Below are positions 8,382 to 16,636 of a stretch of DNA of 64,000 nt, piece by piece. Position 1 is the stretch's first letter. Every line of letters begins with the position of its first letter. Source of the stretch: an uncultured Prevotella sp. (GTDB taxonomy: Bacteria > Bacteroidota > Bacteroidia > Bacteroidales > Bacteroidaceae). Under the pieces are notes generated by a model. That model did no database searches, had not been told where the DNA came from, and worked only from the letters and a program-made list of their open reading frames with translations. The translations under genes were made by a program, and so were the position numbers. The DNA lies in assembly GCA_937922435.1 (NCBI GenBank), contig CAKZVT010000019.1, positions 3,104 through 67,103 on the forward strand. Reading direction: 5' to 3'.

Positions 8382-9728
8382 ATGTCAAAGAAAAATAGGA
8401 ATATAGCAGTCTGTGGATTGCTGCTGACGGCAAGTTGCGCATTTGCCGGCGGTGGACGCCAATGGACTTTGAAGGATTGTATAGATTATGCCATTGAACA
8501 TAACATAACGGTGACGGAAGGCAAGCTGTCAGTGCTTTCTGCGCAAGAGGATGTCAAGGAAGCCAAGGCGCAGTTGTTTCCGTCATTGTCGTTCTCTACC
8601 ACACATCAGGGTGGGTACAGGCCGTTTGCCGACGGTTCTGGCGATTACAAGGACGACATCAGTTATTCTGGCGATTACGGGCTGAATGCGAGCTGGACGG
8701 TATGGAACGGCAACGCCAACCGCAACACGCTGAAGCAACAGAAGATAGCCGGCGAGCGGCAGGAACTGGAGCTTGAGAAGAGCGTAAACAGCATACAGGA
8801 GCAAATCTTGAACCTGTACGTGCAGATATTGTATGTCTCGGAAGCGGTGAAAGTCAACGGGCAAATACTTGAGATAAGCCGGCGGAATGCGGAACGGGGA
8901 GCGGAGATGTACAATGTCGGTTCGCTGTCGAAGGCGGATTTGTCACAACTTGACGCCCAGGTGGCGACTGACGAATACAACCTTGTGAATATGGAGGGGC
9001 AGCTTGAGAACTACAAGCAGCAGCTGAAATATCTTTTGAGGCTGGATTATGATGACAGTTTCGACATCGCCGTCCCGTCATCCACCGACGAGCAGGCCCT
9101 TGCCATTGTGCCGCCGGTAAACACCGTGTTGGAAAGTGCATTGGCCAAACGGCCCGAAATCAGGAGCGCGTCGCTCGGTGTAGACTATAGCAATATCGGT
9201 GTAGACATAGCCAAGGCCGGGCGTATGCCTACTGTGAGCATATCCGGCGGCATTGGAACGAGTACGGTTAGTGGCACGCACACGCAAATGGGAGTAAGCT
9301 CTTCATGGAGTAATCAGATAAAAAGCAATTTGAACGGTTCGATAGGCGTGACACTTAGCGTGCCGATTTTCGACAAACGTTCGGCTAAAACATCAATAAA
9401 CAAGGCGGAATTGAGCCTTATGCAGTCTAAGGCGGAAATGGATGACGCCAAGAGCAGCCTTGCTCTTACCGTGCAAGGGTATTGGATTGACGCTACTACC
9501 AGTCAGCAGCGGTTCCGCGCTGCCATTGCAAGTGTGGAGAGCGCACAAGCCAGCTATGACCTTCTTGGCGAGCAGTTCCGCCTGGGCTTGAAGAACATAG
9601 TGGAGCTGACTAATGCTAAGACCACACTCCTCAATGCGCAACAGAGCCGCCTTGAGAGCAAGTATACCGCCATACTTTATCTACAGTTGCTTGGCTTTTA
9701 CAGCGGTGAAGAAATGAATATCTTATAA
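8382..9728 (+). CDS. TolC-family outer membrane efflux protein
   Basis: The 448-residue protein has a signal peptide ending near ASCAFA (residue 22) and the two OEP repeats of TolC-type proteins. The first begins WTLKDCIDYAIEHN. The long helices are Ala/Gln/Glu-rich, for example SKADLSQLDAQVATDEYN. It should trimerise as the outer-membrane exit duct for the MacAB-type pump encoded downstream. It is the first gene of a six-gene run (TolC, MacA, MacB ATPase, MacB permease, histidine kinase, response regulator). The next gene starts 1 nt after its stop. Confidence 0.92.
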   Translation: MSKKNRNIAVCGLLLTASCAFAGGGRQWTLKDCIDYAIEHNITVTEGKLSVLSAQEDVKEAKAQLFPSLSFSTTHQGGYRPFADGSGDYKDDISYSGDYGLNASWTVWNGNANRNTLKQQKIAGERQELELEKSVNSIQEQILNLYVQILYVSEAVKVNGQILEISRRNAERGAEMYNVGSLSKADLSQLDAQVATDEYNLVNMEGQLENYKQQLKYLLRLDYDDSFDIAVPSSTDEQALAIVPPVNTVLESALAKRPEIRSASLGVDYSNIGVDIAKAGRMPTVSISGGIGTSTVSGTHTQMGVSSSWSNQIKSNLNGSIGVTLSVPIFDKRSAKTSINKAELSLMQSKAEMDDAKSSLALTVQGYWIDATTSQQRFRAAIASVESAQASYDLLGEQFRLGLKNIVELTNAKTTLLNAQQSRLESKYTAILYLQLLGFYSGEEMNIL

Positions 9729-9729
9729 T

Positions 9730-10923
9730 ATGTTTATGAAGAAAAAGAATATAATCCTCATCTCGACGGCCGTAGTAGTTGCTGTCGTTTGCTATTGTCT
9801 TGCGTTTTGCAGTAATGACAAGCATGAAATTTCCTTTGAAACTGCCGTAGTCGGCATAAGCGACATTTCCAACAGCGTCACGGCGACAGGCACGATAGAG
9901 CCTGTAACGTCTGTAGATGTCGGTACGCAGGTATCTGGCATTGTGGCTAATATTTATGTAGACTACAACAGCGTGGTGAAGAAAGGGCAGGTGATAGCCG
10001 AGCTTGACAAGACTAACCTGATAAGCCAGGTGAACACTGCGAAGGCCGCGCTAAACAACGCAGAGAGTCAGTTGACATATCAAAAGGCCAATTACCAGCG
10101 TTACAAGACACTTTATGATAAAGGGCTGGTAAGTGCCGACGAGTACGAGACGGCGCTGCTTTCTTACCGTCAGGCGCAGGACGCGGTGGCGCAGCAGCGT
10201 GAAAGTTTGCAGCAGGCGCAGACGAATTTGGGTTATGCGACAATTACTTCACCTGTAGACGGTGTGGTCTTGTCGCGTGAAGTTGAGGAAGGGCAGACTG
10301 TAGCTTCGAGCTTCGAGACCCCTACGTTGTTCACAATAGCCAAGGACTTGACTGACATGCGCGTCATAGCTGATGTTGACGAGGCCGACATAGGTGAAGT
10401 AAGGGAAGGCGAGCGTGTTACTTTTACCGTGGACGCGTATCCCGACGACACGTTCAGAGGTTCGGTTACGCAGGTTAGGCAGGAAGGTAACACGGAAGAC
10501 AACGTCGTAACTTACGAGGTTGTGATAAGTGCGCCCAACAAGGATTTGAAACTAAAGCCAGGGCTTACGGCAAACGTTACCATCTATACTCTTGACAAAC
10601 AGGGTGTGCTAAGTGTGCCTAACAAGGCGCTGAGGTTCACTCCGACAAAGGAACTCATTGGTGATGCGCAGGTGAAGGATTGTAAGGCCAACAGCAAAGT
10701 ATGGACGTTCAGCAACAATGTGTTTCAGGCTCATCCTGTAACTGTCGGCATTAGCGACGGGGTCAATACCGAGTTGCTTGGTGGTATAAGCAAAGGTACA
10801 AGGATTGTCACGGAAGTCAAGGTTGATGGAGGCGGTATGCCGCAGTTTGAAGCAGGAGGAGTGCAGGAGTCGAGTCCGTTCGCGCCGAAAGGCCCGGGGC
10901 AGGACAAGAAGAAAAAGAAGTGA
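9730..10923 (+). CDS. macA: MacA-like periplasmic adaptor (HlyD family)
   Basis: The 397-residue membrane-fusion protein has an N-terminal membrane anchor (IILISTAVVVAVVCYCLAF). The biotinyl-lipoyl-like half motif is VTATGTIEPVTSVDVGTQVSG. An alpha-helical hairpin spans about residues 95-165, and beta-barrel and membrane-proximal domains follow. The C-terminus ends in a run of lysines after a Gly/Gln-rich stretch. It links the TolC-family duct to the MacB transporter. The ATG at 9730 is one base after the tolC stop; the ATG at 9736 (MKKKN) is an equally plausible start. Confidence 0.9.
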   Translation: MFMKKKNIILISTAVVVAVVCYCLAFCSNDKHEISFETAVVGISDISNSVTATGTIEPVTSVDVGTQVSGIVANIYVDYNSVVKKGQVIAELDKTNLISQVNTAKAALNNAESQLTYQKANYQRYKTLYDKGLVSADEYETALLSYRQAQDAVAQQRESLQQAQTNLGYATITSPVDGVVLSREVEEGQTVASSFETPTLFTIAKDLTDMRVIADVDEADIGEVREGERVTFTVDAYPDDTFRGSVTQVRQEGNTEDNVVTYEVVISAPNKDLKLKPGLTANVTIYTLDKQGVLSVPNKALRFTPTKELIGDAQVKDCKANSKVWTFSNNVFQAHPVTVGISDGVNTELLGGISKGTRIVTEVKVDGGGMPQFEAGGVQESSPFAPKGPGQDKKKKK

Positions 10924-10945
10924 CAGACTGGTAAGTAAAAATATC

Positions 10946-11698
10946 ATGGATGAAAGAAAGGTAGTGATAGAGTTACGAGACGTACACCGTGATTTCCGTG
11001 TCGGGGATGAGACGGTGCATGCCTTGCGCGGCGTATCGTTCAAGATATGTGAGGGCGAGTTTGTCACAATCATGGGAAAGTCAGGCTCAGGCAAGTCAAC
11101 CTTGCTTAACCAGTTGGGCTGCCTTGATACGCCAAGCAGGGGCGAGTATTATCTTGACGGAATATCGGTACGCAACATGAAGAAGCCCGAACGCGCCGTG
11201 CTCCGTAATCGGAAAATCGGTTTTGTGTTCCAGAATTACAACTTGTTGCCGAAGACCACGAGCATAGAAAACGTTGAACTGCCGTTGATGTACAATCCTG
11301 ATGTCAATGCGAAAGAACGCCGTGAACGTGCCGTCAGGGCGCTTGAGGCCGTGGGATTGGGCGACCGCCTTTACCACAAGTCCAACCAAATGTCGGGCGG
11401 ACAGATGCAGCGTGTGGCTATTGCGCGTGCCTTGGTTAACAATCCTGCGGTGCTTTTGGCCGACGAGGCAACAGGAAATCTCGACACGCGCACGTCGTTT
11501 GAAATACTTGTCTTGTTCCAAAAACTGCACAAAGAAGGCCGTACAATCATATTCGTCACCCACAATCCCGACATCGCAAGGTATTCGAGCCGCAACATTG
11601 TGCTGCGTGACGGCAAGGTAAGGAGTGACACCTTGAACGATGAAATACTGTCGGCCGCACGTTCGTTGGCGGAACTTCCGCCGTCAAGGGATGATTGA
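10946..11698 (+). CDS. MacB-type ABC transporter ATPase
   Basis: The 250-residue ATPase resembles the LolD/MacB class. It has Walker A GKSGSGKST at 44-52, the Q-loop QNYNLLPKTTS, the signature MSGGQMQRVAIARAL, and Walker B VLLADEATGNLD. An in-frame extension upstream to 10805 overlaps macA and is low-complexity and Arg-rich, so the start MDERKVVIEL at 10946 is used. In E. coli the ATPase and permease of MacB are one chain; here they are separate genes. It powers export of a substrate that cannot be told from sequence. Confidence 0.93.
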   Translation: MDERKVVIELRDVHRDFRVGDETVHALRGVSFKICEGEFVTIMGKSGSGKSTLLNQLGCLDTPSRGEYYLDGISVRNMKKPERAVLRNRKIGFVFQNYNLLPKTTSIENVELPLMYNPDVNAKERRERAVRALEAVGLGDRLYHKSNQMSGGQMQRVAIARALVNNPAVLLADEATGNLDTRTSFEILVLFQKLHKEGRTIIFVTHNPDIARYSSRNIVLRDGKVRSDTLNDEILSAARSLAELPPSRDD

Positions 11699-11724
11699 GA
11701 CTTTTATGTTATTAGTTTGAATAC

Positions 11725-12963
11725 ATGAGTATAGCCAATCTTTTCAAAATAGCTCTACGGGCGATTGCCGCCAACAAGCTGCGTTCGTTCCTTACCATGC
11801 TTGGTATAATAATAGGTGTGGCGTCGGTTATTACGATGCTTGCCATAGGGCAGGGCAGTAAGAAGAGCATACAGAAGCAGATTTCCGAGATGGGGTCTAA
11901 CATGATAATGATTATGCCCGGTCAGGATATGCGCGGCGGAGTACGCCGTGACGCCGACGAGATGGAGACGCTGAAGCTTGTGGATTATGAGGCGTTGGCC
12001 GACCAATGCCAGTATATCAGCGCAATCAGTCCTGTAGTAAACAGTTCCGGGCAGTTCATCAACGGCAACAACAATACACCTTCGACAATTTACGGTGTCA
12101 ACAGGGATTACCTTGAAATACGCCAGTTGTCGGTAGAGGATGGTGAGATGTTCACGGACGAAGACATCAAGGCGAGTGCCAAGGTGTGTGTCGTGGGTAA
12201 GACTGTGGCAGACAATCTGTTTCCTGACGGGTCAGACCCCGTGGGTAAAGTAATAAGGTTCAACACTATACCTTTCCGTATTGTCGGCGTATTGAAGAGC
12301 AAGGGGTACAACTCAATGGGCATGGACCAGGACGACCTTGTGCTTGCGCCGTATTCTGCCGTAATGAAGCGAATATTGGCAGTCAACTATCTTCAGAGCA
12401 TAAACTGCTCCGCTTTGACTGAAGGTTTGACCGACAAGGCAACAGACGAAATCACCAACATATTGAGGTCGCAGCACAAGCTGAAGGATGCGACCGACGA
12501 AAGCGACGGCGACGAAGACGACTTCAACATCCGTTCGCAGGAAGAACTGGCAAGCATGATGAACTCCACGACCGACCTTATGACAATCCTTCTTGCCTGT
12601 ATAGCCGGCATATCATTGGTTGTGGGCGGCATAGGCATCATGAACATAATGTATGTCAGCGTGACCGAGCGCACGCGTGAAATCGGTTTGCGCATGAGTG
12701 TCGGTGCAATGGGCGTCGACATATTGAGCCAGTTCCTCATCGAGTCGATACTTTTGAGCGTTACGGGCGGCTTGATAGGTGTGTTGATAGGCATAGGGGC
12801 TACTTACGGCGTGAATATTTTTGCCAAGTGGCCTGTGTTCATACAGCCTTGGAGTGTGTTGCTTAGCTTCTTTGTTTGTACGGCTACAGGTGTGTTTTTC
12901 GGCTGGTATCCGGCTAAGAAGGCGGCCATGCTCGACCCCATCGAGGCTATAAGATATGAATAG
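11725..12963 (+). CDS. MacB-type ABC transporter permease (FtsX-like)
   Basis: The 412-residue permease has one N-terminal membrane helix (RSFLTMLGIIIGVASVITM). A large periplasmic MacB core domain of about 210 residues follows. Three C-terminal helices belong to the FtsX domain, including GISLVVGGIGIMNIMYVSVTERTREIGLRMSVGA. The C-terminal motif AAMLDPIEAIRYE is the standard end of this family. It follows the ATPase by 26 nt and precedes the histidine kinase by 3 nt, so the pump and its sensor are probably one transcript. Confidence 0.93.
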   Translation: MSIANLFKIALRAIAANKLRSFLTMLGIIIGVASVITMLAIGQGSKKSIQKQISEMGSNMIMIMPGQDMRGGVRRDADEMETLKLVDYEALADQCQYISAISPVVNSSGQFINGNNNTPSTIYGVNRDYLEIRQLSVEDGEMFTDEDIKASAKVCVVGKTVADNLFPDGSDPVGKVIRFNTIPFRIVGVLKSKGYNSMGMDQDDLVLAPYSAVMKRILAVNYLQSINCSALTEGLTDKATDEITNILRSQHKLKDATDESDGDEDDFNIRSQEELASMMNSTTDLMTILLACIAGISLVVGGIGIMNIMYVSVTERTREIGLRMSVGAMGVDILSQFLIESILLSVTGGLIGVLIGIGATYGVNIFAKWPVFIQPWSVLLSFFVCTATGVFFGWYPAKKAAMLDPIEAIRYE

Positions 12964-12966
12964 GAT

Positions 12967-14049
12967 ATGGCAAGGAAGAACGTTTATGTAGTCTTAATCC
13001 ACATCGTGTGCTGGGCATTGGTGGCTTTGCCGGCACTGGTTTTCGTTCCCGAACACGCCTTGCAAACACCGTGGATGTATGTCCTAAGGCTGTTTTTCCC
13101 ACTGTTGCTGTGTGCGGTTTTCTATCTTAATTATTTTTGGTTTGTGCCCAATTTCTTTGAGAAAAAGCGTTGGTGGGCTTATGTATGCGTGAATTTTGCC
13201 GCAATATTGCTGTTCTCGTTCTGTATGGATTGGGTGATGGACATCATCCGTTCTATGGATGCCAGCGTATGGCCTCCTCCTCATCCTAAGTTTGAGAGGA
13301 TGCCTCCCAATGCTGGCATGGCCGTCATGGGGTTCATGAAGGATGTGCTTCCGTTTGTGCTGTCGGCGGCGTTGGGCACGTCGTTGCGTTTGGCTACGAG
13401 GTGGCAGAGTGCAGAGGAGCTGCGCAAGGAGATGGAGATACAGAAGGCGAGGGCGGAGCTTAACAATCTGCGCAGCCAGATAAATCCTCATTTCTTGCTC
13501 AACACCCTTAACAATATATACGCCCTTATTTCGTTTGACAGCGACAAGGCGCAGAAGGCGGTGCTGTCGCTAAGCACGCTGTTGCGCCAGATGCTTTATG
13601 GCGGACGGGGCAACGCCACGGCTCTTCGGGATGAAGTCGAGTTCCTGCGTAATTATGTTGAGCTGATGCAGCTGAGGCTTAACAAGAATGTGAGCATCGA
13701 CTTTCAAGCCGACATCCCTGCCGACCGGGATGTGCGTGTGGCTCCGTTCATATTCATTTCGCTTGTCGAAAACGCGTTCAAGCACGGCGTCAGCCCTGTA
13801 AGGCCGAGCTTCGTTTCCATACGCATCGCTTCATATGGCGGCAAGATAGAATGTGAAATAAAGAACAGTAATTACCCGAAGGCCGACACGGACCGCAGCG
13901 GTCATGGCATAGGGCTTGAGCAGGTGGCAAAACGCTTGGACCTTGCATATTCGGGGAAATATGAGTGGAGCAGGGGCGTGGACGACGAAACTAATACTTA
14001 TTACTCAAAAATAACGATTTATGATACTGAATTGTGCGATAATAGATGA
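12967..14049 (+). CDS. LytS-type sensor histidine kinase
   Basis: The 360-residue kinase has four N-terminal membrane helices and a short coiled coil. The His_kinase domain (PF06580 type) contains the phosphoacceptor site LRSQINPHFLLNTLNN (His175). A compact ATPase domain has ENAFKHGVSP as N-box and GHGIGLEQVAKRL as G-box. No separate periplasmic sensor domain is visible, so the signal is probably sensed in or at the membrane. It overlaps the response-regulator gene by 29 nt, which implies translational coupling. Its position at the end of the efflux operon suggests control of that pump. Confidence 0.92.
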   Translation: MARKNVYVVLIHIVCWALVALPALVFVPEHALQTPWMYVLRLFFPLLLCAVFYLNYFWFVPNFFEKKRWWAYVCVNFAAILLFSFCMDWVMDIIRSMDASVWPPPHPKFERMPPNAGMAVMGFMKDVLPFVLSAALGTSLRLATRWQSAEELRKEMEIQKARAELNNLRSQINPHFLLNTLNNIYALISFDSDKAQKAVLSLSTLLRQMLYGGRGNATALRDEVEFLRNYVELMQLRLNKNVSIDFQADIPADRDVRVAPFIFISLVENAFKHGVSPVRPSFVSIRIASYGGKIECEIKNSNYPKADTDRSGHGIGLEQVAKRLDLAYSGKYEWSRGVDDETNTYYSKITIYDTELCDNR

Positions 14050-14734
14050 CGAGCCTTTGGCTGCCGGACTTCTTGCCAGTTATGTCAAGAAAGTGCCCGA
14101 ACTGTACCTTGTCGGTGTATATGGAAGTGCGGTCGAGGCTATGAAGGAGTTGAGGAACAACCCTGTAGACTTGCTTTTCCTTGACATACAGATGCCCGAA
14201 CTTAGCGGACTGGAGTTTGCAAGCATATTGCCTAAGCAGACAAAGGTGATTTTTACTACGGCGTTCGACCGCTATGCAATCGACGGCTACAAGGTCAACG
14301 CCGTAGACTACCTGCTGAAACCTATTAGTTACGACCGCTTCGTGCTGTCGGTGAATAAGGTCGTGGAGCTGTTCAAGGGTATTGCCGGGCATGAAGCGGC
14401 GTCGGCCGACAGGTTCGTGTACGTCAAGAGCGAGTATAAGCTCGTCAAGGTAGAGTTTGACAACATCCTTTATGTGGAAGGTGTGAAAGACTATGTCAAA
14501 ATCTATTTCCGTGACGGGCACAAGCCGGTCATGTCGCTCATGAACATGAAAAAGCTTGAGGATTACCTGCCGAAGTCGCAGTTCATGCGTGTGCACCGCT
14601 CGTTCATAGTCAACATGTCGGCGGCGGAAATGATAGACCGTGGCCGCATAGTGGCAGGCGATACGTTCATTCCTGTATCTGAAAGCTATAAGGAACAGGT
14701 GCAGGAATATGTTGACAGACACACGCTTGTTTGA
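14021..14734 (+). CDS. LytTR-family response regulator
   Basis: The 237-residue protein has an N-terminal receiver with acidic pocket IIDDEP and phosphoacceptor Asp55 in LLFLDIQMPELSG. The conserved Lys is in DYLLKPISYDRF. A LytTR DNA-binding domain covers about residues 135-235 (FVYVKSEYKLVKVEFDNILY and FMRVHRSFIVN). Its start lies inside the kinase gene (29-nt overlap). It probably regulates the upstream efflux genes, since kinase and regulator are the last two genes of that operon. No binding site was identified. Confidence 0.94.
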   Translation: MILNCAIIDDEPLAAGLLASYVKKVPELYLVGVYGSAVEAMKELRNNPVDLLFLDIQMPELSGLEFASILPKQTKVIFTTAFDRYAIDGYKVNAVDYLLKPISYDRFVLSVNKVVELFKGIAGHEAASADRFVYVKSEYKLVKVEFDNILYVEGVKDYVKIYFRDGHKPVMSLMNMKKLEDYLPKSQFMRVHRSFIVNMSAAEMIDRGRIVAGDTFIPVSESYKEQVQEYVDRHTLV

Positions 14735-14805
14735 ACCATGTGTGTGCTGGTTATAGGGGATTGCAGCCAGCTTTAGGATGTATGGCGTAATCGGTTGATA
14801 TCCAA

Positions 14806-14903
14806 TGCGTTGTAAAAGGCCGTCTTTTAGAAGCTAAAAGACGGCCTTTTACAACGCAATATGCCACCTTTTACAATGCAAAAGGTGGCATATTGCAAAA
14901 CGC
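14806..14903. repeat. 88-bp intergenic repeat, copy B (four units, two perfect hairpins)
   Basis: Units start at 14814, 14836, 14858 and 14880. Units 1 and 2 form a perfect 25-bp inverted repeat (arms 14806-14830 and 14834-14858, loop AAG). Units 3 and 4 form a second perfect 17-bp hairpin (arms 14856-14872 and 14880-14896). It lies between convergent genes and could act as a bidirectional terminator here, but other copies of the family do not. Confidence 0.9.
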
Positions 14904-14919
14904 CCGGTTATGTACGGGC

Positions 14920-15114
14920 TTAATACTTGCTTTCTTTCTTCATGAAATACACGTGCAATGCCGCCCCGAGCAGTATCAGTGCGGCGGCCGAAAGGGTGAA
15001 GGCGTTATGGTCGGTCCAGCCGAACGCGTAGCCGAGAAGCAGCAGGACGACGCCTAAGCAGAGCATGGCGAAGCCCGAGTTGCGGATGTGTTTTTTTATG
15101 AATAATGTGTCCAT
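14920..15114 (-). CDS. Small two-helix membrane protein
   Basis: The 64-residue protein begins MDTLFIKKHIRNSGF. It has two probable membrane helices (AMLCLGVVLLLLGYAFG and ALILLGAALHVYFM) and a basic-acidic tail KKESKY. The frame can be extended to 15174, but a -7 box (15122-15129) sits between, so the ATG at 15114 is used. That leaves almost no 5' leader. It is divergent from rpsF and convergent with the response regulator. I do not recognise a family with a known function. Confidence 0.65.
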   Translation of the reverse strand: MDTLFIKKHIRNSGFAMLCLGVVLLLLGYAFGWTDHNAFTLSAAALILLGAALHVYFMKKESKY

Positions 15115-15121
15115 GTGCCTG

Positions 15122-15129
15122 CAAAAATA
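15122..15129 (-). promoter_or_regulatory. -7 promoter box of the small membrane protein gene
   Basis: TATTTTTG on the minus strand, only 7 nt from the proposed ATG, which suggests a very short or absent leader. Confidence 0.5.
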
Positions 15130-15258
15130 CGGATAAAAAATAAAACCGCAGGCAATAATTACATAAAATGTCATCTATTACGAGCCGATAAAGGTAAAAA
15201 GAAGTTAAAACTTACGGTTGCATACATTATAAATAACCTATATGTCAGCGGAAAAGCG

Positions 15259-15266
15259 TACCTTTG
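15259..15266 (+). promoter_or_regulatory. -7 promoter box of rpsF-rpsR-rplI
   Basis: TACCTTTG matches TAnnTTTG and lies 45 nt before the rpsF ATG. Confidence 0.6.
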
Positions 15267-15311
15267 CACCGCATTTTGCAAAATCATAAACAAATTAATC
15301 ATTTAAGTAGT

Positions 15312-15656
15312 ATGAATCAATACGAAACCGTTTTCATTTTGACTCCCGTTTTGTCTGATGAACAGATGAAGGAAACGGTCGCAAAATTCAAGACTCTGCT
15401 TACCGACAAAGGTGCGGAAATCCTGAACGAAGAGACCTGGGGATTGAAGAAGATGGCTTACGCTATTCAGAAGAAATCGACAGGTTTCTACTGCCTGCTC
15501 GAGTTCAAGGCTGAGCCGGAAGTTATCAAGACATTGGAGACAGGATACCGCCGCGACGAGAAGGTTATCCGCTTCATGACAGTTAAGCTCGACAAGTACG
15601 CCGTAGAGTACGCCGAGAAGAGAAGGAACAAATTAGCTAAAAAAGAGGAGGCATAA
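15312..15656 (+). CDS. rpsF: 30S ribosomal protein S6
   Basis: The 114-residue protein starts MNQYETVFILTPVLSDEQ, the usual S6 N-terminus. The frame is open back to 15264, but that part overlaps the promoter region. S6 pairs with S18 on the platform of the 30S subunit, and rpsR follows 3 nt after its stop. The C-terminus is Lys/Glu-rich (EKRRNKLAKKEEA). It is the first gene of the rpsF-rpsR-rplI operon. Confidence 0.97.
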   Translation: MNQYETVFILTPVLSDEQMKETVAKFKTLLTDKGAEILNEETWGLKKMAYAIQKKSTGFYCLLEFKAEPEVIKTLETGYRRDEKVIRFMTVKLDKYAVEYAEKRRNKLAKKEEA

Positions 15657-15659
15657 ACC

Positions 15660-15923
15660 ATGGCAGAATCAGAAATCAGATATTTGACTCCTCCTTCGGT
15701 TGACACGAAGAGGAAGAAATACTGCCGTTTCAAGAAGAGCGGCATCAAGTACATCGACTACAAGGACCCCGAGTTCCTTAAGAAGTTTTTGAACGAGCAG
15801 GGCAAAATCCTGCCCCGCCGCATTACTGGCACGTCTCTTAAGTATCAGCGCCGCGTGGCTCAGGCCGTTAAGCGTGCACGCCAGATTGCGCTGCTTCCGT
15901 ATGTAACTGACCTGTTGAAGTAA
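15660..15923 (+). CDS. rpsR: 30S ribosomal protein S18
   Basis: The 87-residue protein carries the S18 core IDYKDPEFLKKFLNEQGKI and the basic stretch LKYQRRVAQAVKRARQIALL. It binds S6 and 16S rRNA. It follows rpsF by 3 nt and precedes rplI by 18 nt. Confidence 0.97.
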   Translation: MAESEIRYLTPPSVDTKRKKYCRFKKSGIKYIDYKDPEFLKKFLNEQGKILPRRITGTSLKYQRRVAQAVKRARQIALLPYVTDLLK

Positions 15924-15941
15924 AAAGAAGGAGGATACACG

Positions 15942-16484
15942 ATGGAAATAATACTGAAAGAAGACATTATCGGCTTGGGATTCAAGAACGATATAGTTAC
16001 TGTTAAGGACGGTTACGGCCGCAACTATCTTATCCCCACAGGCAAGGGCGTCATCGCTTCAGCTTCTGCAAAGAAGGTTTTGGCGGAGAACTTGAAGCAG
16101 CAGGCTCTCAAGCTGGCTGCCATCAAGGCCGAGGCCGAGAAGAAGGGCGAGGCTCTGAAGGACGTTGCCCTCGTAATACCCGTAAAGGTCAGCGCAAACG
16201 GCGTTGCTTACGGAGCTGTTACCGCGGCTACCGTTGCAGCCGAGTTGCAGGCTAAGGGCTTCGACATCGACCGCAAAATCGTCACCATGCACGACGCAAA
16301 GAAGGTGGGCGACTATGTCGCTACCGTTCACTTCCACAAAGAAGTGCTTGTAGAAGTGCCTGTAAAGGTAGTTGCTGAAGGCGCCGACAAGGCAGAGGAA
16401 GCACCCAAGGCGGAGGACGCTCCGGCCGAGGCTCCTGTTGCAGAAGAGGCTCCCAAGGCTGAAGAAGCTCCCGCAGCAGAGTAA
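15942..16484 (+). CDS. rplI: 50S ribosomal protein L9 with acidic C-terminal tail
   Basis: The 180-residue protein begins MEIILKEDIIGLGFKNDI. The N-terminal L9 domain has GYGRNYLIPTGKG, followed by the connecting helix and the C-terminal domain ending near VPVKVVAE. The usual length is about 148-150 residues. Here some 30 extra residues are built from EEAPKAE-like repeats of Glu, Ala, Pro and Lys, a low-complexity extension probably disordered. It is the last gene of the operon, and a strong terminator lies 31 nt downstream. Confidence 0.96.
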   Translation: MEIILKEDIIGLGFKNDIVTVKDGYGRNYLIPTGKGVIASASAKKVLAENLKQQALKLAAIKAEAEKKGEALKDVALVIPVKVSANGVAYGAVTAATVAAELQAKGFDIDRKIVTMHDAKKVGDYVATVHFHKEVLVEVPVKVVAEGADKAEEAPKAEDAPAEAPVAEEAPKAEEAPAAE

Positions 16485-16514
16485 TTTTTGCCCTGTAAAG
16501 CAAGTTTATTATAC

Positions 16515-16558
16515 ACGTCCCCGACGGCACGCGTTGCCGTCGGGGATTATTGTTTTTG
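16515..16558 (+). terminator. Terminator of the rpsF operon
   Basis: A perfect 12-bp stem TCCCCGACGGCA / TGCCGTCGGGGA with a 5-nt loop, followed by TTATTGTTTTT. Confidence 0.88.
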
Positions 16559-16578
16559 TATATTTAAGTTTTGTTTTA

Positions 16579-16609
16579 TTGTCCGTTCTCCGTGAAAATG
16601 TTACCTTTG
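16579..16609 (+). promoter_or_regulatory. Promoter of the winged-helix regulator gene
   Basis: TTG at 16579-16581, a 20-nt spacer, and TACCTTTG at 16602-16609. The ATG follows 28 nt after the -7 box. Confidence 0.6.
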
Positions 16610-16636
16610 CCCGGTAGAACGTATTTGTATCGACAC

